Shown: piece by piece, positions 7,249 through 13,574 of the stretch
How positions within the stretch are numbered: position 1 is the first letter of the stretch
How the letters are laid out: each line of letters starts with the position of its first letter
Assembly (NCBI GenBank): GCA_023430545.1
Contig: JAEZAF010000007.1
Coordinates: forward strand, 1-15,078
From: Chloroflexota bacterium
Lineage (GTDB): Bacteria; Chloroflexota; Anaerolineae; Aggregatilineales; Phototrophicaceae
DNA: 15,078 bases
Direction: 5' to 3'
Notes under the pieces: model-generated
What the model saw: the letters and a program-made list of their open reading frames with translations, nothing else
Databases searched by the model: none
What the model was told of the DNA's origin: nothing
Translations under genes and position numbers: made by a program

Positions 7249-8529
7249 TCACCCTGCCACAGAGGCTGCGCTTTCCCCCTGATACAGCGCCGGTCGTAAG
7301 GCTTCAGGGCGGCTCGTGTACAACATCCAGCGCGGATGCCGGACCTGCCACACGGTCGACTGGCAGATCATCTCCTTGATCTTCGCCCCCAGCCAGCCGG
7401 TGATCACCTGGTTCTTTATCTCACCTTCCGGCTGATACAACTGGATCAACCCGGCATGCCGTCCCAGACTGACACAGTAGATGATATAACCATAATCAAA
7501 TGGCTTCCATGTACGGCCAGCCAGCCGCGCCGCCAGATCATCCCCTGCGTAACCGCCCATCGGCAGTGCCGTCTTGCAGCCCATATCGACATCCATCCCG
7601 ATGGCGTCACTTGGATTGGCGGAATCCCCGACCGCGTAGATATTCGGATACGAAAGTGAACGCAGATGGGCATCGACGATCACCTGACCGCGTGCATTCA
7701 CCGCCAGTCCGGAATCCCGCGCCAGTGTCGGCACGCCGAACGCCCCTGCCCAGATCGTCAGGTCACTGGCGAGCGATTTCTCATCCGCAGCCCCTTCCGC
7801 CAGATATTCAACACGGTCGGGATGGATGCGCCGCACATCCGTGTGTTCGATCACCTCAATCTTCAGACGGTCGAACACACCGCGGACATACGCTTCACCT
7901 TTAGGCGAGAACTGCGCCCCGAAACGGCCACGGGTCATCAGCGTCACATGCAGGCCCGGATAGCGCTCCGCCGTTTCGGTCGCGATCTCAATTCCGGTCA
8001 GCCCACCGCCGACGATCACCACCTGACCGTGTGCGCGGCTCAGCGCCATCAGCCGGTCCTTCAGGGCCAGTGTCTGCTCATATCCCGCCACCGATACCGC
8101 GTTTTCCGCCGCACCTGCTACACCGGAAAGATCAACTATGCTGCCGAGCGCATACACCATATAATCATAATCGTAATATTGCGTGCCACCTGCCGGACCA
8201 CCCGCCAGACGCACGGTCACGCGCTGCTGCTCCGGGTCGATGGCGGTCACCCAGCCTTCGACAAAGCGCACACGAGCGCCGCCCAGCATCTGCGGCACGG
8301 TAAACGAGCGAAGTTTGCCCGCTGCTGCCGTCTGATGCAGGCGGATGCGTTCGACAAACCGGCTCGTCCCGTTAATCAGGGTGATTTCCACTGGCTGACG
8401 GTGGGTATGATGCGCCAGTCGGCGTGCGGCCATCAGACCGGCATAACCGCCGCCCAGGATCAGCACACGCTTGACCGCTGACACCGCTTTTTCCGGTCCC
8501 TGCGTTTGAATGACTTCAGGAGCAGCCAT
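7249..8529 (-). CDS. FAD-dependent pyridine nucleotide oxidoreductase, type II NADH dehydrogenase-like
   Basis: 426 residues with a two-dinucleotide-fold architecture. The FAD-binding RVLILGGGYAGL is at 21-32, the NAD(P)-binding VIVGGGLTGIEIATE at 171-185, and the second FAD motif YPNIYAVGDSA at 294-304, followed by MGCKTALPMGGYAGDDLA. This is the NDH-2 / pyridine nucleotide-disulphide oxidoreductase type; no redox-active CxxxxC pair is present. It likely passes electrons from NAD(P)H to a quinone or other acceptor; the acceptor is not evident. The frame opens at a GTG (8571), but AAGGA lies 10 bases before the ATG at 8529, giving a start just before the FAD motif. The gene is immediately upstream of the ECF41 sigma gene and is preceded by an ECF41-like promoter, so it is probably a target of that sigma factor. 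Confidence 0.85.
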   Translation of the reverse strand: MAAPEVIQTQGPEKAVSAVKRVLILGGGYAGLMAARRLAHHTHRQPVEITLINGTSRFVERIRLHQTAAAGKLRSFTVPQMLGGARVRFVEGWVTAIDPEQQRVTVRLAGGPAGGTQYYDYDYMVYALGSIVDLSGVAGAAENAVSVAGYEQTLALKDRLMALSRAHGQVVIVGGGLTGIEIATETAERYPGLHVTLMTRGRFGAQFSPKGEAYVRGVFDRLKIEVIEHTDVRRIHPDRVEYLAEGAADEKSLASDLTIWAGAFGVPTLARDSGLAVNARGQVIVDAHLRSLSYPNIYAVGDSANPSDAIGMDVDMGCKTALPMGGYAGDDLAARLAGRTWKPFDYGYIIYCVSLGRHAGLIQLYQPEGEIKNQVITGWLGAKIKEMICQSTVWQVRHPRWMLYTSRPEALRPALYQGESAASVAG

Positions 8530-8602
8530 GATTCGTAATTCCTTGTCTCTCGTTCTGCTTTTCGTTGTCACAGGCCGCTTGCGACCCGTTTCTATAAAAG
8601 AA

Positions 8603-8629
8603 GACGAATAGGCTGCGTCATTTGTGATT
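8603..8629 (-). promoter_or_regulatory. Candidate ECF41-dependent promoter
   Basis: On the minus strand, AATCACA (8623-8629), 16 bases, then CGTC (8603-8606). The ECF41 consensus as I recall it is TGTCACA-N16-CGTC. The -10 and spacer match exactly and the -35 matches 5 of 7. It lies about 75-100 bases upstream of the oxidoreductase ATG, where autoregulated ECF41 promoters are expected. Confidence 0.5.
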
Positions 8630-8799
8630 CAAGCTGCGCGTCAATCAGAATACGCTCATCCTCAAAAACAATCCGGGGCAGTTATCAACTTCGTAAATAC
8701 TTTCAGAGCATCTGCGACATTCAAGTGCATCAGACGGTATATCAGGAAACCTTATCGAATGTATTACATTTATTACATATAAGGGAGTTTAAAACAATT

Positions 8800-9201
8800 A
8801 TGCCTATCTATGTTTCATGGGATGAAACCGACAGTCGTGAAAAAACCCTGCTGCGCTGGACCTTCGATGGTCGCTGGACATGGTCAGAACTGGTACAGCT
8901 TGCGATCCGCAGCCGGACGATGGTGGAAGCCTTCAGCCCGCGTGAAATCGATGCGATTATCACCTCCGGCCCCAGCGGCTATCTGCTGCCCACCGGGAAT
9001 ATGATCTCCGAGGCCGTCCGCGCAATTGATATGCGCGCCGCCAATCTCCGCCGTATTTATGTCGTCAGCTCACCCGGGGTCTTCACCGCGATGGTGCGCA
9101 CCCTGATCCAGACCTCAAGTATCAGCAGCAAACTGATTTGTATTGTGTCCAGCGAAGAAGAGGCTTATCAGATCATCCGATCCGCCAGTGTCGAAAGCTG
9201 A
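8800..9201 (+). CDS. Small STAS/SpoIIAA-like hypothetical protein
   Basis: 133 residues from the ATG at 8800. The order is a short strand (IYVSWDETD), LLRWTFDGRWTWSELVQLA, a strand with IDAIITS, and later RRIYVVSSPGVFTAMVRTL and LICIVSSEEEAYQIIRS. This alternating alpha/beta pattern with a leading TLLRWxFxGRWTW is like small STAS or SpoIIAA-like proteins I associate with Chloroflexota, which are proposed to act in protein-protein signalling. No phosphorylatable Ser is obvious enough to name. The frame opens at a GTG (8725), but AAGGGAG (8781-8787) is 12 bases from the ATG at 8800; that spacing is long. A 9-bp direct repeat, tattacat(t/a), at 8762-8779 lies just upstream. Family assignment is tentative. 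Confidence 0.6.
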   Translation: MPIYVSWDETDSREKTLLRWTFDGRWTWSELVQLAIRSRTMVEAFSPREIDAIITSGPSGYLLPTGNMISEAVRAIDMRAANLRRIYVVSSPGVFTAMVRTLIQTSSISSKLICIVSSEEEAYQIIRSASVES

Positions 9202-9258
9202 TGACCGTGTGAGCGCCACCCGCCGCCGAAGTCATCATCTGCCCTGCGAAAATTGAAC

Positions 9259-9277
9259 CACCGAGTCATCATCGGTG
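9259..9277. other. Inverted repeat downstream of the STAS-like gene
   Basis: CACCGA-GTCATCA-TCGGTG is a perfect 6-7-6 inverted repeat. No T-run follows, so a terminator role is weak; an operator or mRNA-end structure is possible. Confidence 0.25.
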
Positions 9278-9293
9278 TCCTATCAGGCAGCGA

Positions 9294-9357
9294 CTGATAC
9301 AATCAGCCATTGATGCAATCAGCCACTGATGCAATCAACCATTGATGCAATCAACCG
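9294..9357. repeat. Four tandem 16-bp repeats with internal dyad
   Basis: Four head-to-tail 16-bp units at 9294-9309, 9310-9325, 9326-9341 and 9342-9357, near the consensus YTGATGCAATCARCCA. Each contains TGAT-(G/A)CA-ATCA, an inverted repeat. In the last unit it extends to TTGAT-GCA-ATCAA. The array ends 28 bp before the YhhN-family start codon, and the third unit creates an in-frame upstream ATG at 9329. Possible operator array or variable-number repeat. Confidence 0.75.
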
Positions 9358-9385
9358 ACTCGTGCTTGGCGGAAGGAGACTCGTC

Positions 9386-10258
9386 ATGCTCCACTATTCA
9401 TTTTCGGTATCCCCTGCGACACAGCAGTTACTCGTCGGCCTGCTGATACTGTGGAGCAGTCTGCTGTTTGGCGGTTTCGCCTATGGTAAGCTGCGACGTT
9501 CGTATCTGGCGCGTCATATTCCAGCCCTGCTGCCTGCCAGCCCGATCTCGATCCCGCGTGAAATGCGGCTCGGCTCGTCCCTTTGCCTGACGGTTGCTGC
9601 CTGGATCTGGCTTGAAAGTGCCCGTCTCACCTCTTTTGAGACATTCGCGCTGTGGTTCGCACTCGGCGCATCCCTGAGCTGTCTCGGCGATTTCATCGTG
9701 ATTCTCGTCCGTGCCGAACACGGTCCGTTTGTCGGACTGCTCTGCTTCATCACCGCGCATGTCGCCTATATCAGCGGGATGATCAGCCCGATCACCCATA
9801 CCATGCGGATGGCTCCAGCCGCCAGCGAGCAGCCGCTGGCCTTCCTGATCCCGTATCTTGCAATCGTCTGGATCTGGATTCTGGTCGGGATGGCGGTGTG
9901 GTATCTGCGCGTATACCGTCCGGGGGATCAGGACGCCATTAACGCCACGCCGCTGATTTACGCTGTCATATTGAGTGTCACTGCCGGCCTCGCGACCGGT
10001 CTGGCGGTACAGTCGAGCAATTTCTGGCTGATTGCTGCGGGAGCCATCCTGTTGTGGTTCAGCGAACTGGTGATCGCGCCTCAGCTTCTGCATGATGAGT
10101 CGCTGGCTGATGAACAGGCAGACCGTCCACGCCGTTTACCATCCTTCGGCGATCTGATCTGGCTCACATACGGCCCCGGTCAGATGCTGGTCGTCTTCGG
10201 GCTGGCCCTCGCCATGATGCTGTACAGCCACCCCTTCATGTATGGCGGCCTTTATTAG
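9386..10258 (+). CDS. YhhN family membrane protein (lysoplasmalogenase-like)
   Basis: 290 residues, with about eight hydrophobic segments (near 12-34, 63-78, 87-108, 115-135, 150-175, 187-207, 212-232 and 260-280), so it is an integral inner-membrane protein. The motif GASLSCLGDFIV (93-105), then FVGLLCFITAHVAYI, and a late WLIAAGAILLWFSELVIA fit the YhhN/TMEM86 family. Characterised members hydrolyse the vinyl-ether bond of lysoplasmalogens. Asp102 of the first conserved acidic site is present. The second conserved site, usually Ser-Asp, reads Ser-Glu here (226-227), so activity is not certain. AAGGAG (9373-9378) with 7 bases to the ATG at 9386 decides the start over the repeat-derived ATG at 9329. 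Converges on the next gene. Confidence 0.72.
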   Translation: MLHYSFSVSPATQQLLVGLLILWSSLLFGGFAYGKLRRSYLARHIPALLPASPISIPREMRLGSSLCLTVAAWIWLESARLTSFETFALWFALGASLSCLGDFIVILVRAEHGPFVGLLCFITAHVAYISGMISPITHTMRMAPAASEQPLAFLIPYLAIVWIWILVGMAVWYLRVYRPGDQDAINATPLIYAVILSVTAGLATGLAVQSSNFWLIAAGAILLWFSELVIAPQLLHDESLADEQADRPRRLPSFGDLIWLTYGPGQMLVVFGLALAMMLYSHPFMYGGLY

Positions 10259-10317
10259 AGAGTTCTCCGAAAGCGGGTTATCAGCGTGGCCAAACAACTG
10301 ACGGGCATTATCCGACT

Positions 10318-10824
10318 CTACCGTTCCGGAAGTTCCCACGGTGTGCGGCGCGGAATCCACGCCGGGACATGCTGCCGGTACAGCCGGTAATCATCCCCGA
10401 AGCGCTGCACCAGCCCCGGCTCTTCGGACAGCGGCAGGTACATCAGGTTGATCCCCGCTGCGATCACAAACCAGATCAGCAGTGGAACCGAGCCGAACAG
10501 AACTGCTTCACCGAGCAGGATGCTCAGCACCCCACTGATCATCGGATTGCGCACATAGCGATAAATCCCGACGACTACCAGCTTCTGAGTCGGCTCCCAC
10601 GGCGCAAGCGTGCCATCGCCGACCGTCGCGAATAAGCGCACCGTCTGCACCAGCAGAAACAGTCCTCCGGCGATAAACCCCAGCCCGACGATCACCGGCA
10701 GCGCATTCAGCGGCGGCAGCAATGACCAGCCGATGTTAATCGTCCTCGTCGTCAGCAGAATCACCGCCGGGATAAGCACCGTCACGGTAAACGGCAGCAG
10801 TCCAATCGCTCTCAGATGGCGCAT
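10318..10824 (-). CDS. Isoprenylcysteine carboxyl methyltransferase-like membrane protein
   Basis: 168 residues with hydrophobic segments near 8-25, 40-62, 95-112 and 115-130. The C-terminal half has the family hallmark: GIYRYVRNPMISGVL (86-100), then a membrane hairpin, then SEEPGLVQRFGDDYRLYRQHVPAWIPR. The RNP and EE...Y..Y motifs form the S-adenosylmethionine-binding part of ICMT/phospholipid methyltransferase relatives. Bacterial members methylate varied small or lipid substrates, mostly unknown. The first ATG (10851) overlaps a TATACT and lacks a ribosome site. AGGGAG lies 7 bases before the ATG at 10824, which I chose. The substrate cannot be inferred from neighbours. Confidence 0.75.
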   Translation of the reverse strand: MRHLRAIGLLPFTVTVLIPAVILLTTRTINIGWSLLPPLNALPVIVGLGFIAGGLFLLVQTVRLFATVGDGTLAPWEPTQKLVVVGIYRYVRNPMISGVLSILLGEAVLFGSVPLLIWFVIAAGINLMYLPLSEEPGLVQRFGDDYRLYRQHVPAWIPRRTPWELPER

Positions 10825-10883
10825 GGTTCGACTCCCTGAAATTTGCGCCATAGTATAACGCTCTCAGGGCAAACATGCGCAGC

Positions 10884-11246
10884 TTATTGCCGATCAGCAT
10901 CAATATCCCGTACGTGGTTGAGAACGAGTGCTTTGATCAGTTCATCAGGCAGTGGGTTGTCCAGGGTAAATTGAATCGAATGTTCCGTGGTTTTGTAACC
11001 TTCCAGCTTGTCCTTGAATTCTTCAATCGCCCACGAGGACGGCATGAAGCTCATATGTTTTTTCGAGGAAGTAAAATACACGAGTGCTCGATTCCTGTAC
11101 TTTAAAGTTGGCATGCCATAACTGATCGTTTCTTCAGCGCTCGGGACGAGTTCCTTGACCAGTGCCCGGATTCGCTCAAGCGCTGCCCGGTGTTGGGGGT
11201 CAACTCCGCTAAGATACTCATCAATGCTTTTCGCTTTACGGTCCAT
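10884..11246 (-). CDS. DUF1801 (YdhG-like) domain protein
   Basis: 120 residues filling the whole DUF1801 domain: SIDEYLSGVDPQHRAALERIRALV, then EETISYGMPTLKYRNRALVYFTSSKKHMSFMPS, then a C-terminal FTLDNPLPDELIKALVLNHV. The family includes proteins annotated as iron chaperones or as of unknown function; no catalytic residue is evident. The ATG at 11246 has GGAG close upstream and overlaps the end of the SRPBCC gene by 11 bp, so translation is probably coupled. A TTG at 11261 is a less likely start. Confidence 0.8.
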   Translation of the reverse strand: MDRKAKSIDEYLSGVDPQHRAALERIRALVKELVPSAEETISYGMPTLKYRNRALVYFTSSKKHMSFMPSSWAIEEFKDKLEGYKTTEHSIQFTLDNPLPDELIKALVLNHVRDIDADRQ

Positions 11247-11682
11247 GATCTCCACCCTCAAGCAGACGCTTCAGATTTGCCAGTGCACCAGCATACGCGC
11301 CGTTCCCCTGATCGATCCGTTCCTGACGCAGGCCATCGGGCAGCACCTCATAACCGTCCTCAGACATCGTGATGCGTGTGCCGCCGTTTTCTGCTTCCAG
11401 CCGGTAATCCGTCACCTGACTGAACGCTGGATCATCCGCATCCGGCTGCCACCGCAGCGTCAGCAGCGTCGGCGTATCGGCAGCATCGACCGTCGCGGTC
11501 AGGATATCGGTATCCGTATTGTAAAACTGCGCCGTCTCGCCGACACGCACACTCGGGAAGTCCCACCGGCAGCCCGGCGCGTACCACTTTTCAAGCTGCT
11601 GCACGTCCGTAATGGCCTGCCAGACGCGCTCCGGCGGTGCATCAATCCAGACCGACTGTGTCACCATCATTGAGTGCTGCAT
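11236..11682 (-). CDS. SRPBCC / AHSA1-like (Activator of Hsp90 ATPase homologue 1-like) protein
   Basis: 148 residues. The N-terminal VTQSVWIDAPPERVWQAITDVQQLEKWYAPGCRWDF is the typical start of the AHSA1/SRPBCC helix-grip fold, which forms a hydrophobic ligand pocket. It is followed by strands (VRVGETAQFYN, TPTLLTLRWQP, GGTRITMSEDGYE) and a long C-terminal helix (GAYAGALANLKRLLEG). These proteins bind small hydrophobic ligands or act as stress-related factors; the ligand is unknown. The frame runs upstream to 11775, but that part would contain the promoter. GGAG with about 6 bases to the ATG at 11682 sets the start. First gene of a two-gene unit with DUF1801; no ArsR-type regulator is beside it. 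Confidence 0.82.
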   Translation of the reverse strand: MQHSMMVTQSVWIDAPPERVWQAITDVQQLEKWYAPGCRWDFPSVRVGETAQFYNTDTDILTATVDAADTPTLLTLRWQPDADDPAFSQVTDYRLEAENGGTRITMSEDGYEVLPDGLRQERIDQGNGAYAGALANLKRLLEGGDHGP

Positions 11683-11698
11683 AATGATCTCCAGAAGT

Positions 11699-11716
11699 TG
11701 CAACCTTTCAGTTGCA
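11699..11716. promoter_or_regulatory. Possible operator dyad in the SRPBCC leader
   Basis: TGCAAC-CTTTCA-GTTGCA is a 6-6-6 inverted repeat lying between the candidate -10 and the ribosome site. Its place over the expected transcription start would suit a repressor. No regulator gene is adjacent, so the binder is unknown. Confidence 0.35.
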
Positions 11717-11719
11717 CAT

Positions 11720-11748
11720 AGTATATCTGCAACAGAGATATGACGCAA
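11720..11748 (-). promoter_or_regulatory. Candidate sigma-70-type promoter of the SRPBCC-DUF1801 pair
   Basis: On the minus strand, TTGCGT (11743-11748) and TATACT (11720-11725) are 17 bases apart. The -10 matches the consensus at 5 of 6 and the -35 at 3 of 6 including TTG. It would give a leader of about 30 bases to the ATG at 11682. Confidence 0.5.
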
Positions 11749-11840
11749 CCTTCTTCTGAGGAATCGCGTATCCATGATTCAGGTTAAAACCACACATATT
11801 CTATTATCTGTAAAAGCCTTCAGGCAAAGGACAGCGATTC

Positions 11841-12131
11841 ATGGCGAACTATTCGCAGTTTCCGGGGATGACCTACGACGCACCAGAGATACTTCGAGAG
11901 TATAAAAAGCTGCTGCCTGAGCTTAAAGGCAGGTATCTGCTGCTTAAAGATAGCAGTATTGGAAAAAACTTTGACCTGATGACTAAAGCAATCAATCTTC
12001 TGGCGCATTACGGATGGGAACCAACCTTAATGACGATCAGTGATGAAGGGTTGACCAAGACAATGTACGTATTGGTTGGATACATGGGTCAGCCTGAAAA
12101 GGCAAAACGAGAGCCATCGGCTTCAGAGTAG
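11841..12131 (+). CDS. Small DUF4177-like hypothetical protein
   Basis: 96 residues, soluble, lower GC than the neighbouring genes. The segment GRYLLLKDSSIGKNFDLMTKAINLLAHYGWEPTLMTISDEGL...MYVLVGY has the pattern of DUF4177-like proteins: a strand, then a helix ending NxLxxxGWE, then a strand ending in a short hydrophobic run. This match is weak and made by eye. AAAGGA with 9 bases to the ATG supports the start. No function is known. Confidence 0.55.
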   Translation: MANYSQFPGMTYDAPEILREYKKLLPELKGRYLLLKDSSIGKNFDLMTKAINLLAHYGWEPTLMTISDEGLTKTMYVLVGYMGQPEKAKREPSASE

Positions 12132-12171
12132 TGTTTCACCATCGACAGAACACATAGGAAAACTCACATCA

Positions 12172-12180
12172 TGCTATGAT
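12172..12180 (+). promoter_or_regulatory. Candidate extended -10 element of the IDO-family gene
   Basis: TGCTATGAT is an extended -10 (TGn plus a 5-of-6 match to TATAAT). There is no convincing -35, as is usual for extended -10 promoters. It would give a leader of about 90 bases. Confidence 0.3.
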
Positions 12181-12277
12181 AGGGACAACCTACACCGGTG
12201 ATTATCGCCCAACGTGTCATCGGTAGAGGGCAAATTAGAGTTAAAGCAAATAGATATACTACAAGGAGACATTTTCA

Positions 12278-13417
12278 ATGATGACGCTGACTCATCAACC
12301 CTGCTGGCAGATCTGGCAGGATCGGGGCTTTTTGATTTCCCCGGACCCACTCGAAAGCTCACCGCTGATCCCCGATGAAGTCCTCCACGCCGCCCACAGC
12401 ATCCCCCATTTACTCGAAGACGGCACCCTTCAGGACGCGCTGCGGTCGCTCTCGGTGCATGATTACACCGACGCCATCACACAGGACCCGGACTTCCGCC
12501 TGACCGAACGCCTGATGCAGATCTATTCCTATTTCGCCAGTTCCTATGTCTACAGCAAAGGCGTGGTCGAGGACCCGACGCGCACCCTGCCGCAGAGCGT
12601 GGCCGTGCCGCTGGTGCAGCTTGGGCACGCCGTCCAGCGTCCGCCGATTCTGTCATATTCCGGCTATGTGCTGTCCAACTGGCGGCGGATTGATCCCTCC
12701 GGCCCGATTGCGCTCGGGAATATCGAGACCATCCAGCACTTCCGCGGCGGACGCGACGAAGACTGGTTCGTCCTCGTCCATGTGGATATCGAAGCACGTG
12801 CCGCTGGTGCGCTGTCCGGTATCCAGCAGGCCGCCGAAGCCGCCGCAAATCACGACGCTGCCGCGCTGGAATCTTCCCTCACCCGTGTGCATGACAGCAT
12901 CGCCGGGATGGTCGCCAGCTTCCACCGCATGCCGGAAGGCGTCGATACCGACATCTACTACTGGAAGGTGCGCCCGTACATCTTCAGCTTTACGGACATC
13001 GCCTACGAAGGTGTGACTGCCTTCAAAGGCCAGCCGCAGTCCTATCGCGGGCAGACCGGCGCACAGAGTTCGATTGTCCCCGCGCTGGTGGCCGCCTTCG
13101 GGCTTCAGCACGAGCAGTCCGGCCTCACACAGCACCTTGAGATCATGAAGGATTACATGCCGCGTCCGCACCGCGAATTCATCGAGTCCATGCGCGTCAA
13201 CGGCATCCGTGACGCGGTGATCGCGCTGAGCCGCCCGACACTGTCCGAAGTCTATAACACCTGTCTGGATCGCCTGCTGGAATTCCGCCGCCTGCATTAT
13301 CACTACGCGACCATCTATATCGCAAAGAAGGTCGCCAGTCCGGTCGGCACCGGCGGCACGATCTTCATGGACTGGCTCAACCAGCTTGCGGACGAAACCG
13401 AAGCGCAGCGCGTCTGA
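12278..13417 (+). CDS. Indoleamine 2,3-dioxygenase family heme protein
   Basis: 379 residues, close to the length of known IDO enzymes (about 400). Landmarks in order are PPILSYSGYVLSNWRR (122-137), DWFVLVHVDIEA (162-173), YYWKVR (227-232), GAQSSIVPALVAAFGLQH (261-278), YMPRPHREFI (293-302), the heme-ligand helix RRLHYHYATIYI (337-348) and GTGGT (357-361). By alignment from memory with human IDO1, His340 is the proximal heme ligand and Arg232 equals Arg231. The two pocket Phe residues (226/227) are Tyr here. IDO opens the indole ring of tryptophan to N-formylkynurenine using O2. The family also includes the PrnB-type enzymes, so the substrate is not certain. AAGGAG is 9 bases before the ATG. 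A strong terminator follows. No kynurenine-pathway gene is adjacent. Confidence 0.85.
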   Translation: MMTLTHQPCWQIWQDRGFLISPDPLESSPLIPDEVLHAAHSIPHLLEDGTLQDALRSLSVHDYTDAITQDPDFRLTERLMQIYSYFASSYVYSKGVVEDPTRTLPQSVAVPLVQLGHAVQRPPILSYSGYVLSNWRRIDPSGPIALGNIETIQHFRGGRDEDWFVLVHVDIEARAAGALSGIQQAAEAAANHDAAALESSLTRVHDSIAGMVASFHRMPEGVDTDIYYWKVRPYIFSFTDIAYEGVTAFKGQPQSYRGQTGAQSSIVPALVAAFGLQHEQSGLTQHLEIMKDYMPRPHREFIESMRVNGIRDAVIALSRPTLSEVYNTCLDRLLEFRRLHYHYATIYIAKKVASPVGTGGTIFMDWLNQLADETEAQRV

Positions 13418-13430
13418 AATTGCTACACAC

Positions 13431-13457
13431 TGGGCGGGAAGAATCCCGCCCATTTTT
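13431..13457 (+). terminator. Intrinsic terminator of the IDO-family gene
   Basis: TGGGCGGGA-AGAA-TCCCGCCCA is a perfect 9-bp GC-rich stem with a 4-base loop, followed directly by TTTTT. It begins 13 bp after the stop codon. Confidence 0.85.
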
Positions 13458-13574
13458 ATCCCGCCAAAAATATCCTTTGCCCCTTTTTCATCGTTGATTC
13501 GCCCCACGAATCGACTATCCTTATCGCGCTCCGCAAATCTTCACCCTGATACACATCATCCGTAGGAAAACTGA

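Noticed and set aside
8566..8590. Plus-strand TGTCACA followed by CGTT, facing the STAS-like gene, as a second ECF41 promoter
   Set aside because: The spacer is 14 bases instead of 16 and the -10 is CGTT instead of CGTC. The exact 7-mer alone is not enough.
9294..9357. The 16-bp repeats as a CRISPR array
   Set aside because: The repeats are too short and directly abutting with no spacers, and no cas gene is present.
9329..9385. ATG at 9329 as the start of the YhhN-family protein
   Set aside because: It lies in the tandem repeats and lacks a ribosome site, while 9386 has AAGGAG at a good distance.
12653..13507. Minus-strand open frame of 284 codons across the IDO gene
   Set aside because: It is antisense to a gene with clear family motifs; long antisense frames are expected from the third-position GC bias.
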